Assembly (NCBI GenBank): GCA_030248135.1
Contig: JASANC010005724.1
Span: 1-64,000, forward strand
Direction of reading: 5' to 3'
DNA length: 64,000 bases
DNA from: Theristus sp. LFF4_11
Lineage: Eukaryota; Nematoda; Chromadorea; Monhysterida; Xyalidae
Position numbers and translations under genes: made by a program. The notes beneath the pieces were generated by a model. That model did not search any database, had not been told where the DNA came from, and worked only from the letters and a program-made list of their open reading frames with translations. This document shows, piece after piece, positions 48,589 through 59,281 of this stretch. Each line of letters starts with the position of its first letter. The first letter of the stretch is position 1.

Positions 48589-49113
48589 GTCCTCTACCAA
48601 AGCTACAACGGTAAAATTGTCAAGCGCGTCAAACCCACCGGAGACGACGAAACAATGGCTCATTTTGAAGTTACTGGCGCCCACAAACAAGGTTTCATAC
48701 GCAAGTTCTCCATTGAGAATTTGCTTGACATGACACCAAAAGAGCGTGGTGGCAAACGTCACAACACTGTTCAAGTTCAACAACAGCGAACGACAACGCC
48801 AACAGCACAACAATCGACGCCGTTACTTCACGAAACCTCGATGTGCTACTCAAACAGAAACTCGGTCGACACACCGAACTCGCACAAATTTTCACCTTCA
48901 GCAGCAGCAGCAGCAGTATCAATACAACGACCACAGTGGTCCAACAGGTCAGCACACAATCAACACCAAGCAACACAATCGTCAGCAAACTGTTGCCCTC
49001 CAACCGTCGGTCTACCGAACAGTGCTGCTGTTCAGCCAGCAGGCCACATGTTTCAAACTGCATCACCTGCAATAGCGGCCGCTGCTGCATGTTTCTGGCC
49101 GGTTGGCGGTTAG
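48589..49113 (+). CDS. Exon of a probable transcriptional regulator with eh1-like motif, Q/A-rich
   Basis: An acceptor-like GTATACAG ends at 48588 and the frame then stays open for 174 codons to TAG at 49111-49113. A first internal ATG lies at 48655. The N-terminal 45 residues are basic and contain RKFSIENLLDMTP. FSIENLL fits the engrailed-homology-1 pattern (F-x-I-x-x-L-L) by which many homeobox, T-box and forkhead proteins recruit Groucho co-repressors. The rest is low complexity: QQQ, TTTPT, AAAAA, H/Q/N and S-rich runs, ending in AIAAAAACFWPVGG. No DNA-binding domain is in this exon. A donor-like GTTGGC at about 49104 could splice out before the stop, in which case the domain would lie outside or further on. 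The opposite strand is also open (48695-49225) but encodes only a leucine/valine run mirroring the CAG/CAA repeats. Identity as a transcription factor is inference from the motif and composition. Confidence 0.45.
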   Translation, partial: VLYQSYNGKIVKRVKPTGDDETMAHFEVTGAHKQGFIRKFSIENLLDMTPKERGGKRHNTVQVQQQRTTTPTAQQSTPLLHETSMCYSNRNSVDTPNSHKFSPSAAAAAVSIQRPQWSNRSAHNQHQATQSSANCCPPTVGLPNSAAVQPAGHMFQTASPAIAAAAACFWPVGG

Positions 49114-50264
49114 TTTTTTGTTTATTGCTGTGAAATCCGCATTGTTTGCAAACCTGCAACTTAGATTTCATATTTGCTTTCGATAATACAAAAGCTGCTG
49201 CCACATTTTTTAATTTGTAAGGCAATTTATTCTTTTTTGAACTGAACTCGCAGAAATTTGCAATTTTTAAAAAAAATTAATTAAAATTAAACAATTTGAG
49301 AACATTGCGCTCAGATTGCGGGCGCTTTTACGCAACAGACAACTTAGAAAGATTCAGCTTGTGTTAAAGTCATTAGTCAATCAAGCCGATTACGGTAATC
49401 GGTTGTTGTTAAAGAACAATTCAAAACTGTGACGGACTGCGGTGCGTGACCAATTGAGTGTATACTAAACATTTATTTGCAGTCAAAAAGACGACTAAAA
49501 AGTCAATTTGCGCAATTCAATTTATGCCTGTAATGCGGATACTGTTGGCATTTGTTCAACGCAAAAACGCCGCACGACTGAATAGTGCGACTTTTGTAGC
49601 TGCTCACTGTGTTTACCCAACTAAGTTCGACATACTTTAGGTGAATACAGTTGGTTGATCGCCGGTGAAACGCCATACTACTGCATACGTATTTAAATTG
49701 ATTGCGACCACGTCAAACTTTTCTGCAAAAATATACGTACAGTTACAGCACACAAGTGCAAAAACCATGTACGGAATGGCCGATTAAATATGGCAGCTTT
49801 TTTCAGGGTGAAAGGAGCGCGCAAAATTTGAATGAAAGAAAACTACGTTCAGAAATCTAACTGTGTTAAAAAATTGACGTGTTTCTTGAAATTAAGTGGT
49901 TATTCGTGCTATTCTGTTTGTTCATTCTTCGTTACACACACGATTGGGAATTATCTTCGGCATTTTTTTAAAAAGACAACTCCTAGTCTGCGACTTTTTT
50001 CGCCTTAATGAAGAATACAAGGACTGCCTTACTTAGTCGACTATACTGTATGTTAATGTTATTGAATCAGTTAACAGTAGAAGACATCATAAAATCAAGA
50101 AAAGCACAAGTTATGCACTCGAATCACCAACAAAATCTTGTTGAGACAACAAAAAGCATTTCAATCAAACAGAACATTGCAAAACAACTAAGCTAAGCGG
50201 GCAAGAAAATATTAAGCCAGTTGTATTTGCCAATTGGTGACAGTCGGACGGTGCTTCTATTTAC
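49114..50264. other. Non-coding stretch
   Basis: AT-rich, no recognisable domain in any frame and no terminal repeats. It could include 3' untranslated sequence of the exon ending at 49113. Confidence 0.5.
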
Positions 50265-50374
50265 CCAATCTGGTGTTCTGAACAGGCACACTTTAATGAC
50301 CGCACTCAACAGACCATAAACTACTGCTTGGGGCAATATGATTAAAATAAGTAAAATACAAAATGTCAACAAAC
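50265..50374 (-). CDS. Candidate GPCR exon carrying one membrane segment (TM5-like)
   Basis: On the minus strand an acceptor ATGAGTTCAG ends at 50375, then 110 nt encode LLTFCILLILIILPQAVVYG and continue through VIKVCLFRTPDW to a GTAAAT donor at 50264. Incoming phase 1 and outgoing phase 0 are self-consistent. The segment is a membrane helix with a proline in the TM5 position followed by basic residues, as at the cytoplasmic end of TM5 in class A receptors. The exon is isolated: no matching TM6-TM7 exon was found downstream, so the gene could be a fragment. A repeat element begins 29 bp upstream of it. Confidence 0.35.
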
Positions 50375-50402
50375 CTGAACTCATAACAATCCAACCGGGG
50401 GG

Positions 50403-50969
50403 GTACAATTCCGGCCCGCTAATTCCGGCCTGAAGAATTCCGGCCCGCTCATTCCGGCCCGAAGAATTCCGGCCCGAAGAATTCCGGCCCGGAGAATTCC
50501 GGCCCGGAGAATTTTCGCCAGCACGAACAATATTAAACCACACGAAGTGATTTTGGTAATGAAATAAGAAAATAAAAATATCGATGTTCACATGTTACAG
50601 TGTATTTTCAATGATGTTCGTCCTGTTTGCTTTTTTGGAAAATGAAACCTTTTGGAAAAAAGAAACTACAACTAAATTTTAAAAATTTTTATCATGAACA
50701 AGATTTGTGACCCTTTTACCTTATCAAAAAGGCTTGGCTTAGGATTAGGAACCTACAACAAGTCACTGCAAGCAAGTTCTAAACAAAAATAAAAAATCAC
50801 AAGAATTTATTTACCAAAAATCACTTCGTGTGGTTTAATATTGTTCTTGCTGGCGAAAATTCTCCGGGCCGGAATTCTCCGGGCCGGAATTCTTCGGGCC
50901 GGAATTCTTCGGGCCGGAATGAGCGGGCCGGAATTCTACGGGCCGGAATTTCGCGGGCCGGAATAGTAC
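50403..50969. mobile_element. Fold-back element with 18-bp GGCCCG/GAATTC repeat ends
   Basis: Both ends consist of 6-7 copies of an ~18-bp unit (ATTCCGGCCCGAAGA and inverted GGGCCGGAATTCTTC). They are followed inward by CGCCAGCACGAACAATATTA with AACCACACGAAGTGATTTT, mirrored at 50822-50862. The element is bounded by GTAC on both sides. The central spacer contains the CTTATCAAAAAGGCTTGGCT sequence also found at 61180-61200. Very G+C-rich ends in AT-rich surroundings. Open frames through the ends are repeat artefacts (GRNSSGRN, PEEFRPE). Confidence 0.75.
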
Positions 50970-52290
50970 ACGAGCCCAATCCAACACGCCCATTTCCTGA
51001 CCATGAAGCCCGAACAATTCGTTGAAATTTCAAATATCTAGATACAATTGCAGACAAAGTTCTAATTTTCGATTTTATCCAAATTTAAGAAATCAAAAGG
51101 CCAGAAACACACTGCATTGAATCTTGATAGAACGACATAGTGAGATGAGCTTGTGAACAAAAACGTGGATAAATGTGAGCCGCCCTTCCCAAAATCAACC
51201 AACTGCAATCCGGCGAACTCATACTTTTCGACAAATACTGACAATGCATTTTTACATGTGCTGACAACGAAAATGCAAAATGAAAGATCTGAAATTCGTC
51301 TGAACGAAATTTGAAATGAGATTCGTCTGAAATTTTAACACAAAAAATGAGAAGTTATACGTGATGCTTGGTTAAAAATTTAGCCCAAACCATCCGCACG
51401 TTGGCAAGCTAGAGCAGATTCTTATGGCTAGTTTTTTTTTGATCACCCTGTAAACAAAGGTCAAATCAAAAATATATAACATTTTCGAACTCAGCGCCTT
51501 GAGACGGTTCGGGTGTTTCAAAATCATTGAAAGAAAAGAGGTCGATGGTTTGCCTGTTTGTGCCTCTTGAGAAAAACAAAAACTTTTGCCAAACGTGGCT
51601 AGAGAAATTTGTGGCTTGTTTATTCGGCCAAACTATAAATAATTTTAAATACGCTAAAATTAAGTATAAAAGCGCATTTTACCTAAAATTTGTAAAATAT
51701 TTAAGAATTTTTGAGAAAAAAACGGTCAATTTTGGTCAAAAATTGGCTTATTTTATAGCACCCCCAGAACAACACATAGTACAAACATACAAACAGTACC
51801 AGAGGCTGAACATAACAGTACTTCAGTAAACTGGTCATATTTTTTCACAAAAATCCTTAACAAATCGTAAAGAAGGAGGAACAAGAATGTCGGAAAGTTG
51901 AACCGTTCGGTGGGATCACAGCACAGCCGACGTTACCTCCAATCATTGTCAGAAAATGCACAACCTTGGGTAAAATTGTTAAACTGTGTGTCCGGTTTGT
52001 TGAAACAGTGATAGTGAATAATGCCGCAATGTGCTGAAGACTGCCGCAAATCTAAAAAGTACATGCTCACCGCAGGTTCACCATATTCCATAGCGCCGTC
52101 TCTCGGGGTGCTGAAAATTTTTAGTTCTGATCTTCAAATATGATTGCTGAATTTAATTTGTCTGTTGAAGGACTTGTTTTTTTAATTTGATACGTGTGTT
52201 TCGTTGATTTTGAGCAAACGCGCTGATTAGTTTTTGCCGATACCCCTCCATAACACGGTTTTCTTATGACGAAGAACAAAATCAGGATTT
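50970..52290. other. Non-coding stretch
   Basis: No gene supported. A GATCACCCTG|TA sequence at about 51440-51452 resembles the right end of a TA-type element, but no left partner was found. Open frames on both strands lack recognisable features. Confidence 0.45.
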
Positions 52291-53065
52291 TTTTAAATGT
52301 TTATTTTGCACCAAGAATATGGTTTCACAATTGTAAAATTTGAGTAAGCCACGTGACACAACATCCGAAATGGTTTATTTTTCATTGTGATCGTCTGTGG
52401 TTTTATTTTGTTTTCATCGCGGCGAACTGGAGCTTCAAAACAGGAGCTTTTTCAGTCTGAGCAAAAAATGGCTCCTTTGAAAAACATTGAAAACTCGAAA
52501 CTGCTGTTGATGCACCGTCTGTTTTCTTTTCTTTTAATGGTTTCTAGACCAGTTTTACACGGTGAATTACGTGGTGTCAATTTTTTTGGTTAAAATCCCT
52601 GTTTGAGGCTTTTACACAAAAAAATCAAGTTAAAAAACATCAATTGTTCAGTATTTTGCTTTGTACCAAGAGCATAATTTGTTATTTGCAAAAAAAACAA
52701 ATAAATCACGTGAAAGTCCATTCAAAATGCTGCATTTGTCACCCTGGTCACTATGGATGATTTTGCTACCGAGTACGTATAAAAACGGAATTACTTTGGT
52801 CTGAGCAAAAAAATCGCACTTTTTCGGATAATTTTGTAACTCAAAAATCTAAAATATATACCTCTGAACTTTTTTATTTACAAGTTTCTAGACCAGTTTT
52901 TTACGGCAAAAACGATGGTGTAAAATTTGGAACGGTCAATTGAAACCCTGAGGTTTTAAAGGTAAAAAAGTGAAAAAATTAAAAAACTTTGCAGTTTTTT
53001 GTTTGTACCAAATTTTTGGTTTGGTTTTGACAACAATAATATTACCATGTGAAAGAGTAGCAAAA
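52290..53065. repeat. Degenerate tandem repeat, ~350-bp unit
   Basis: TTTGCACCAAGAATATGGTT, TTTGTACCAAGAGCATAATT and TTTGTACCAAATTTTTGGTT recur at about 52300, 52658 and 53000, each followed by a CACGTGA/CATGTGA word. The intervening TTTCTAGACCAGTTTTACAC and TTTCTAGACCAGTTTTTTAC blocks (about 52540 and 52885) repeat with the same period. Two to three old copies; non-coding. Confidence 0.6.
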
Positions 53066-53589
53066 ATAGTACAACTTTTGTTTCGATCACTTTTTCTATT
53101 TTGCTTTTTGGGTTTGTAAAATTAGCATTTTTTATAAATTGGGAAAAATACCAACTTTTTTCGATTTAGCCTACTTCGCAAGCCTGTAGAAAACGTTGGG
53201 GTTGATTTTTTTTTCAAAAACGGGCCGGAACTTTCATATTGGGACGTAACGGCACCTTTGTGCCAAAATTGAGCGAAACCGATTTTTTAGCAGGGGCACA
53301 TAGTTGTTAAAATGTACACACTTATAGCGGACGGTCTCTTAACTTTTTTGCACCTGATACTTCACAGAGCCGCATCAGGCTTGGCTTGATTGATGCAGAA
53401 AAGAGCGTGAACCGTGAAAGCCCGTTTCAGGGACGAGTTGTGAGCATTTGAATGAAAAAGCGTAAAAAGCATGGCTTAAATTTTTTAGCGCGTACATAAG
53501 GATCCCGCCCAATATTAGGCGAAGGTACAATTTTAAACTGATTTTCGTCGCTTATTCAATTGACACACGAATCGCCTCATGTAGGCATA

Positions 53590-53805
53590 TTGCTTCCTTG
53601 TGTAAGACTCCAATAAAAGTTGCGTACGTGCATGGTGATCGCCACGTTGGCCGTGGCCACACACACACCCGATGAACGGCAATGGCAACGGAGACACTGA
53701 ACAGTTGAACACTCAAAAGTGCACAATAAGCAAATTGGAAATCAGGGCACGGCGCCAAATCAAGTTGATTGAATGAACCTAATCCGCGATGCTGTTGTTT
53801 GGACG
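53590..53805 (-). CDS. Candidate GPCR exon carrying a TM3-like segment
   Basis: On the minus strand a frame open from about 53800 to 53552 includes PCPDFQFAYCALLSVQLF and then SVSVAIAVHR followed by VCVWPRP. A cysteine, a ~20-residue hydrophobic stretch and then HR-V-x-V-x-x-P resembles TM3 plus the DRY region of class A receptors, with H in place of D and one residue more than the usual spacing. A GTGTGT donor could follow the HR codons. It lies 3.2 kb upstream of the TM5-like exon on the same strand, which is the only supporting context. Exon borders are approximate. It may be a degenerate receptor or chance. Confidence 0.22.
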
Positions 53806-54461
53806 CGCAAGCCTGTGTTCAACTGTCCGTCAGCCAACCAGTGCTTACAACAAAAACAAGCGTTGTCTCCGATTTGTTGAAACACGCCAAGTAACGCCAT
53901 TTGCAAATCTCACTTTCCGATTTGACCGAAGCGAGCATTTTCCATTTACCTGAATGAAATTCCCTGTATGAAATAGCTGGATTGAGCGATACTGTTCGCG
54001 TTTCAACAGATTAGCTGCGAAATACAACAATGAATATGATAGCACGGCGTTTTGAAAATATGTCAACCATCGATAAATAGAGGTAACTTTCTTCGACGCT
54101 GCACAACAGTCAGACTTAGTTGCTCTTGCTCAGCAAAAATATGCACACAGTCGAAATGCGAAGCAAATCTAACTCTGGTATCTGCAACACGCGAAAGCAA
54201 AGGAAAATCAGTGCCAAGCAGCAGTTTGCTGTTGATTTTCAATAACTTGTTGAATGCAGTTTATGAAAAACACCTCAAATACAAAATACAAACATAAGTT
54301 GACTGTTGATTAGCATCCTGTTGATTAGCATTTTTGACACACATCAATTCGCGATTCAACATAACCAAGCACACAAACTAGCGAGTTTCGCGTTTTCCAA
54401 GTGGACTGTATTGCTTGTTTCTAATTACAATCGACAATTCATCAATACCAATCAGTGACAA
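53806..54461. other. Non-coding stretch
   Basis: Nothing recognisable on either strand; short open frames only. Confidence 0.5.
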
Positions 54462-55430
54462 TAGGGCTGGGTCGAACAAAAAACGTTTTCAAACCGGTAT
54501 CAAAATAGGGAGTGGCTTTCACCAGGTTTTTTTGTTTTTTTCAGTTTTGAGAATTCAAATTTTAGAATTAGACAGTACAAAATACACTATAAAATGTGAA
54601 TTTTCAGAATTTTGTCTTGACTGGGATTTTTTCTGCGCTCGCAGCAAATACTTTGAGCCAAAATTGGCCTAAGATACGAGAAATTATACCAGAACTATGA
54701 CTCAAGACAGGGTTAGTTGAAAATCAGGTCGGGTAAAAAGCGGGTAAAAACCAAATAAAACCGAATTTTTCCCAGCTTTTAAACTTTCCAGAACTTGGCA
54801 CCTTGAGCTCAAAATAAGAAATACATCAAAATTTGTGTTTTTGAGCAGCGTAAAACGCTGTTTTCGGGCATACAACCGACCCAATTTGCTATGTTTTTGT
54901 TTCAAATCAAATCAATTTCGCTTTTATTGGTTTCCAGCGCAGCACGTTCAATAAATTGAAAACAACGACTGGGCAGTGAGCGTGTAGGTGTGGGGAGCGG
55001 TGGAGGGACGGTTGCAAGCAGACCCGTTAAGACCCCGATTTGGGGGGCGAGATTTGCAGAACTGCAAATTGAAACCGGTAGCGGATGGCGTTTGAAAAAT
55101 AACATTTCAGCAGTTACCGTTTCAAATCGACAACGTCGTCAGTCAGTCTGCATCTGCACTTAGTTTAGCTGTCACCTTGTCTTTATCGTATTTCACTTGA
55201 CCCTTGACACAAGCTTTTGCAAAATGATGCTTCACCAGTTCAGTTCGACACAGTTCACTGCACCCGTTTTTTTCAAAAATATGATTTTACATTTTATCAA
55301 TCAATCGAAGAATTGTGATTTTTGACAACGAAGTTTAAAATTTTTTAAGGTAAAAACCGTTTTTTAGGAAAAAACTAAAAAAACGGTTTCAAAACGGAAA
55401 AGAAACCGGCTTTTTTCTATGCCAACCCTA
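54462..55430. mobile_element. Non-autonomous hAT-like element, copy A (969 bp)
   Basis: The ends are TAGGGCTGGG and GCCAACCCTA, with AAACCGGTTT-type words near both termini. Its interior is an inverted copy of the interior of the next element; for example CGTTCAATAAATTGAAAAC here faces CAATTTATTGAACGTGCTG there. The flanking 8 bp (AGTGACAA and GTGCATAA) no longer match. Non-coding. Confidence 0.65.
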
Positions 55431-55541
55431 GTGCATAAAAATAGTTTTGTACCGGTTTTGGAAAAAAAACGGTTTTCTCTACTACCAGCACTAGTCAAGT
55501 CAAGCCATAGTCAAGCCCCTTCGTCACAGTTCGACCAGGCG

Positions 55542-56311
55542 TAGGGTTGGCACAGGAAAAACCGGTTTCTTTCTCGTTTTAAAACCGGTTTTTCCAGTTT
55601 TTTTTCTTGAAAAAATAAAGAACCGGTTTTTTACCTTAAAATTTTCAAACTTCGTGGTCAAAAATCACAATTCTTTGCTTGATTGATAAAATGTAAAATT
55701 ATATTTTTGAAAAAACGGCGCAGTGAAGCATCATTTTGCAGAAGATTTTGTGGCAAGGGTAAAGAGAAATACGACGAAGACAAGGTGACTGCTAAACTAA
55801 GTGCATATGCAGACTGACTGACGATGTTGTCGATTAGCAAAGGGTAACTGATGAAATGTTATTTTTCGAACGCAATCCGCTACCGGTTTCACTTTACAGT
55901 TTTGCAAATCTCGCTCCCTAATCGGGGTCAGCTATCCGGTTTCCTTGCAACCGTCCCTCCCCGCTCCCCACTCCTACACGGTCACTGCGCAGTCTTTGTT
56001 TTCAATTTATTGAACGTGCTGCTCTGGAAACCAATAAAAGCGAAATTGATTTGATTTGAAACAAAAAAAATTGGGTAGCATTGGGTGGCAAAAATAGCAA
56101 ATTGGGTCGGTTGTATGCCCGAAAACAGCATTTTACGCTGCTCAAAATCACTAATTTTGATGTATTTCCTATTTTGAGTTCAAGACGCCAAGTTCTGGAA
56201 AGTTTAGGAGCTGGGAAGCATTCGGTTTTTATGGTTTTAAAACGGTTTTAAAACAGAAAAGAAACCGGTTTTTTCCTGGCAATATAAAAAAACGGTTTTT
56301 TACCAACCCTA
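55542..56311. mobile_element. Non-autonomous hAT-like element, copy B (770 bp)
   Basis: The ends are TAGGGTTGGCA and ACCAACCCTA with flanking 8-bp direct repeats ACCAGGCG (55534-55541) and CCCAGGCG (56312-56319), 7 of 8 identical. AAACCGGTTTTT blocks are subterminal. It is the inverted relative of copy A, so the pair 54462-56311 folds as a large palindrome with its centre near 55480-55530. No transposase. Confidence 0.75.
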
Positions 56312-56908
56312 CCCAGGCGTAAAACTAAATGAATGAATTCCATTTCAGTAGCAGCAGTTTGTTTCAAAATCACAAACGAAAACTCGCTAGTTCCGATTTT
56401 TTGACGCAAAACGCATGCAAACAAATTGAATAAAAAAAGTCAAACTAACCAATCGCCGTTGAATTTCTCCAATTGCTGCGACACTATGCTAACAGTAATT
56501 TCTTCTGCAACCTGTTTCCGTTTTTATTCGAATATCGAGTTGAAATCGAACATTTTTGTGACAATTCTAGAAAATCAAAAAGCATTCATTCGTTTTCCAT
56601 GAAAATACTGTGCGCTGGATTGGCAATTAAAATGTTAAGCACTCACTCAAGCATCAATCTTTAAACAATAAAGTCCCACATTTGTCCTAAACTCCTAATG
56701 TAGTGATGACGAGTTAAAACCAACCGAGTCAGATCGAACTTGTTGAAACCTGTTGGTCACGAAATCTGTGTCTCAAGTTAGACGTGGCTGAATGTGTCAA
56801 ACAAACGAAAACAATCCAGCTGCAGCGGGAAGGGTGCAACACAAAAATATATTTCCTGAAACACAATCAATTGATATCGGCAAGGTCATTCCAGAAATCA
56901 GTAGCGAA
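56312..56908. other. Non-coding stretch
   Basis: No gene or element end recognised. A host-like AT-rich spacer before the G-run block. Confidence 0.5.
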
Positions 56909-57910
56909 CAGTACCGTGGGCCCAAAACAATTTTCGAAGGGGGGGGGGGTATGGTGGGGGGGTCCAACCTATGGTAACGTGGGACCCCCCCATGGGACCC
57001 ATGGGGGGTGCATTTTTTCAAAATTCTCTGTGGGGGGGTCCACCCCCCCCACCCCCCATGATAATTTTTCGCTTAAATTTTGAAGGAAAAACGCTAAATT
57101 TTGCTGCAAAATCGTTGAAATTACAATGAAGATGGTCAAGTTATCAGCTATATATATATTCAGCTTATATTGTGGACTTTATAGACAAAAAATCATGATT
57201 TTCGAAAAAAAATTTAGGGTGTACGAAAAATTTTGGGGGGTCTCCGCCAGACAAAATTTCATGGGGGGTGTGGGGGGTGTCGACCAAATTTTCGAGGGGG
57301 GGTCCGATGGGGGGGTGCCCGGTTTTAGGGGGGGTGGCACGGTGCCCCCCACCCCCACCCGACGGTCTCTGGTGCTCTGGGGGGCAGTAGCGAAAGTGCG
57401 GGGGGTGGGGGGGGTCCACCTAGGGTTAGGGGCTTTGAAAAAAAAATTTCTATTTTTTTTTCGTTTTTTTTTTAAATTTGGATTTTTTTTTTCAAACTTA
57501 AAAAAAATTGAAAAATTTTTCTTCTACTTTGCTCTGAAAATTCGATTTATGGCATAATTTTTTGAAAGTTCAAACCAAATTTTCTTCCCAACTTCTTTGT
57601 GTGCTTAGGTACATGTCATTATTTGGTCATTTTGACCGACGTACTCCATGTTTTTCGATTTGGATGACTTCTAGAGTCAATTTTTAGCGTTGAAATGACT
57701 TAACTGAATTGAAATATCGTTTCAGAAATCGTTTTCTTGCAACTTAGAACATGTTTTTTCAGTCGGTAGGCCATGAGATGAACATGATATTTTGTTGATT
57801 GGCGTATGTTATAGGTCTACAATGGAGTTGTGCGATATATTGTCAAACAATTGGAGCGGAGATGTTGGTTAATACCACATCACACGACCGTTTTTCAGAT
57901 ACCCGATAAC

Positions 57911-58645
57911 ATGGCCACATGTTAAAACTTGCGTGCTGAGCTAAACTAACGTGTTAAACTTGCGTCTGTCAGTTGCCCGCAACGTGATCGCGAAATCATG
58001 GTACGTGTTTTCGATACGATGATTTGAAGAGTGGGCTCTCGCCATGTGGCAGATAGCATAGCTGGTTGAACCTGAAAGTAAGTGTCTTGGGGGGGGGGGC
58101 GACCGGGTCGACAGGGGTTGCCGACAGCTACAGCAAACAGGAATTTTTGAACACAGTCAAATTTTGGTAATTTTCTAAAGAGGAACAACTAAGAACGGTT
58201 CAATATTCAAGTACACGTCGAAAATTGTCCTGTTTTACTGTTGAAAATGCAACTTTCCCTCTATGAAATGGACATAATTTCAATAAAACACGATTTTCGC
58301 TCTTATAGTTTTCCGGATCGTTCTGAAAATAGTCTAGATGAACTCAGCTCGACGAGACGCTTCGAACAAACCTAACTTGTAAAAAAAAAATTTTTTTTTT
58401 TAAATTTTTTTTAATTTAAAAAAAAATCCGGATTTTTTTCCCCTAACCCTAGGTCCACCCCCCCTCCGCCGAAAATCCTGCCCGTGCACGGGCAGATACC
58501 CGTGTGCCATTTCCGATGCAGATAAGGTGACGATTCGCCTCGCAGAGCGTCCGATTGTGCTCGCTGCTCCGTTTGCAAGCGCTACGTTGTCTGGTTGCTG
58601 CTTCGTGTCGTGTCGTCGCGACACCATCAGAAGAATTGATCGAAT
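57911..58645. repeat. Repeat unit duplicated at 63266-64000
   Basis: CATGGCCACATGTTAAAACT to AGAAGAATTGATCGAATT is repeated almost exactly 5,355 bp downstream. It includes TGCCCGTGCACGGGCA, a perfect 16-bp palindrome (58479-58494), and homopolymer A/T tracts. Part of it (58180-58380) also occurs inverted at 62570-62765. Confidence 0.85.
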
Positions 58646-59281
58646 TTCAAGGCGGTATGTTTGTCTTCACTTTAGCATTAGCTTAGCTGGGGACAATTAG
58701 TGACGTTTTGGAGGTCAAAACACAAGAAGAGGCATGGTGACGGTTTGGAAAAGGGGTAATTGAGGTCACCAAAACAAAATCTGCAAAATTCCGCCATACG
58801 GGAGTCATTCGGGAGGCGCTTGCATATCATATGTGGTTCTTCGGACTCCCTGATTGATTTAGCACAACTTTGATTTTTGAAATTTTTAAAAAAAAAAATT
58901 TTTTTTTAAACAAAAATGACGATTTTTGTTTTTTTAACAACCCTACTCCCCCCCCTCCGCGAGAAAACACGGGATCGCACCCCCCCTCACGGTGGTCAAT
59001 CTCATCTCAATTTTTTCCAAAAATACCGTAATTTTTGCATTTTTCTTGACGTTTGTGTCTGTCCCTGCATAGATTTTGTTGTTTCTGACCAAACAAGCAG
59101 CTTGTTTGCACAAAATATTCTGTATTTTACAAGAATTTCTGTGTTTTTCTGAGGCAAAAATTTGGTATTACCCGTGCGATCCCGTGCACCCCCCCCTCAC
59201 GAAATTTTTGTGCCAGTGCACCCCCCCCCCCTCAGGAAAATTTGCTGCCCGTGCACCCCCCTCACCGAGAAGGCACCTGAC

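Noticed and set aside
48695..49225. 176-codon minus-strand open frame
   Set aside because: It is the antisense of the CAA/CAG-rich exon. Its leucine/valine runs come from the repeat codons, and no splice or start context supports it.
58400..58627. 75-codon minus-strand frame repeated at 63697-63981
   Set aside because: The frame is part of the duplicated repeat module and changes length with homopolymer tracts. No protein features.
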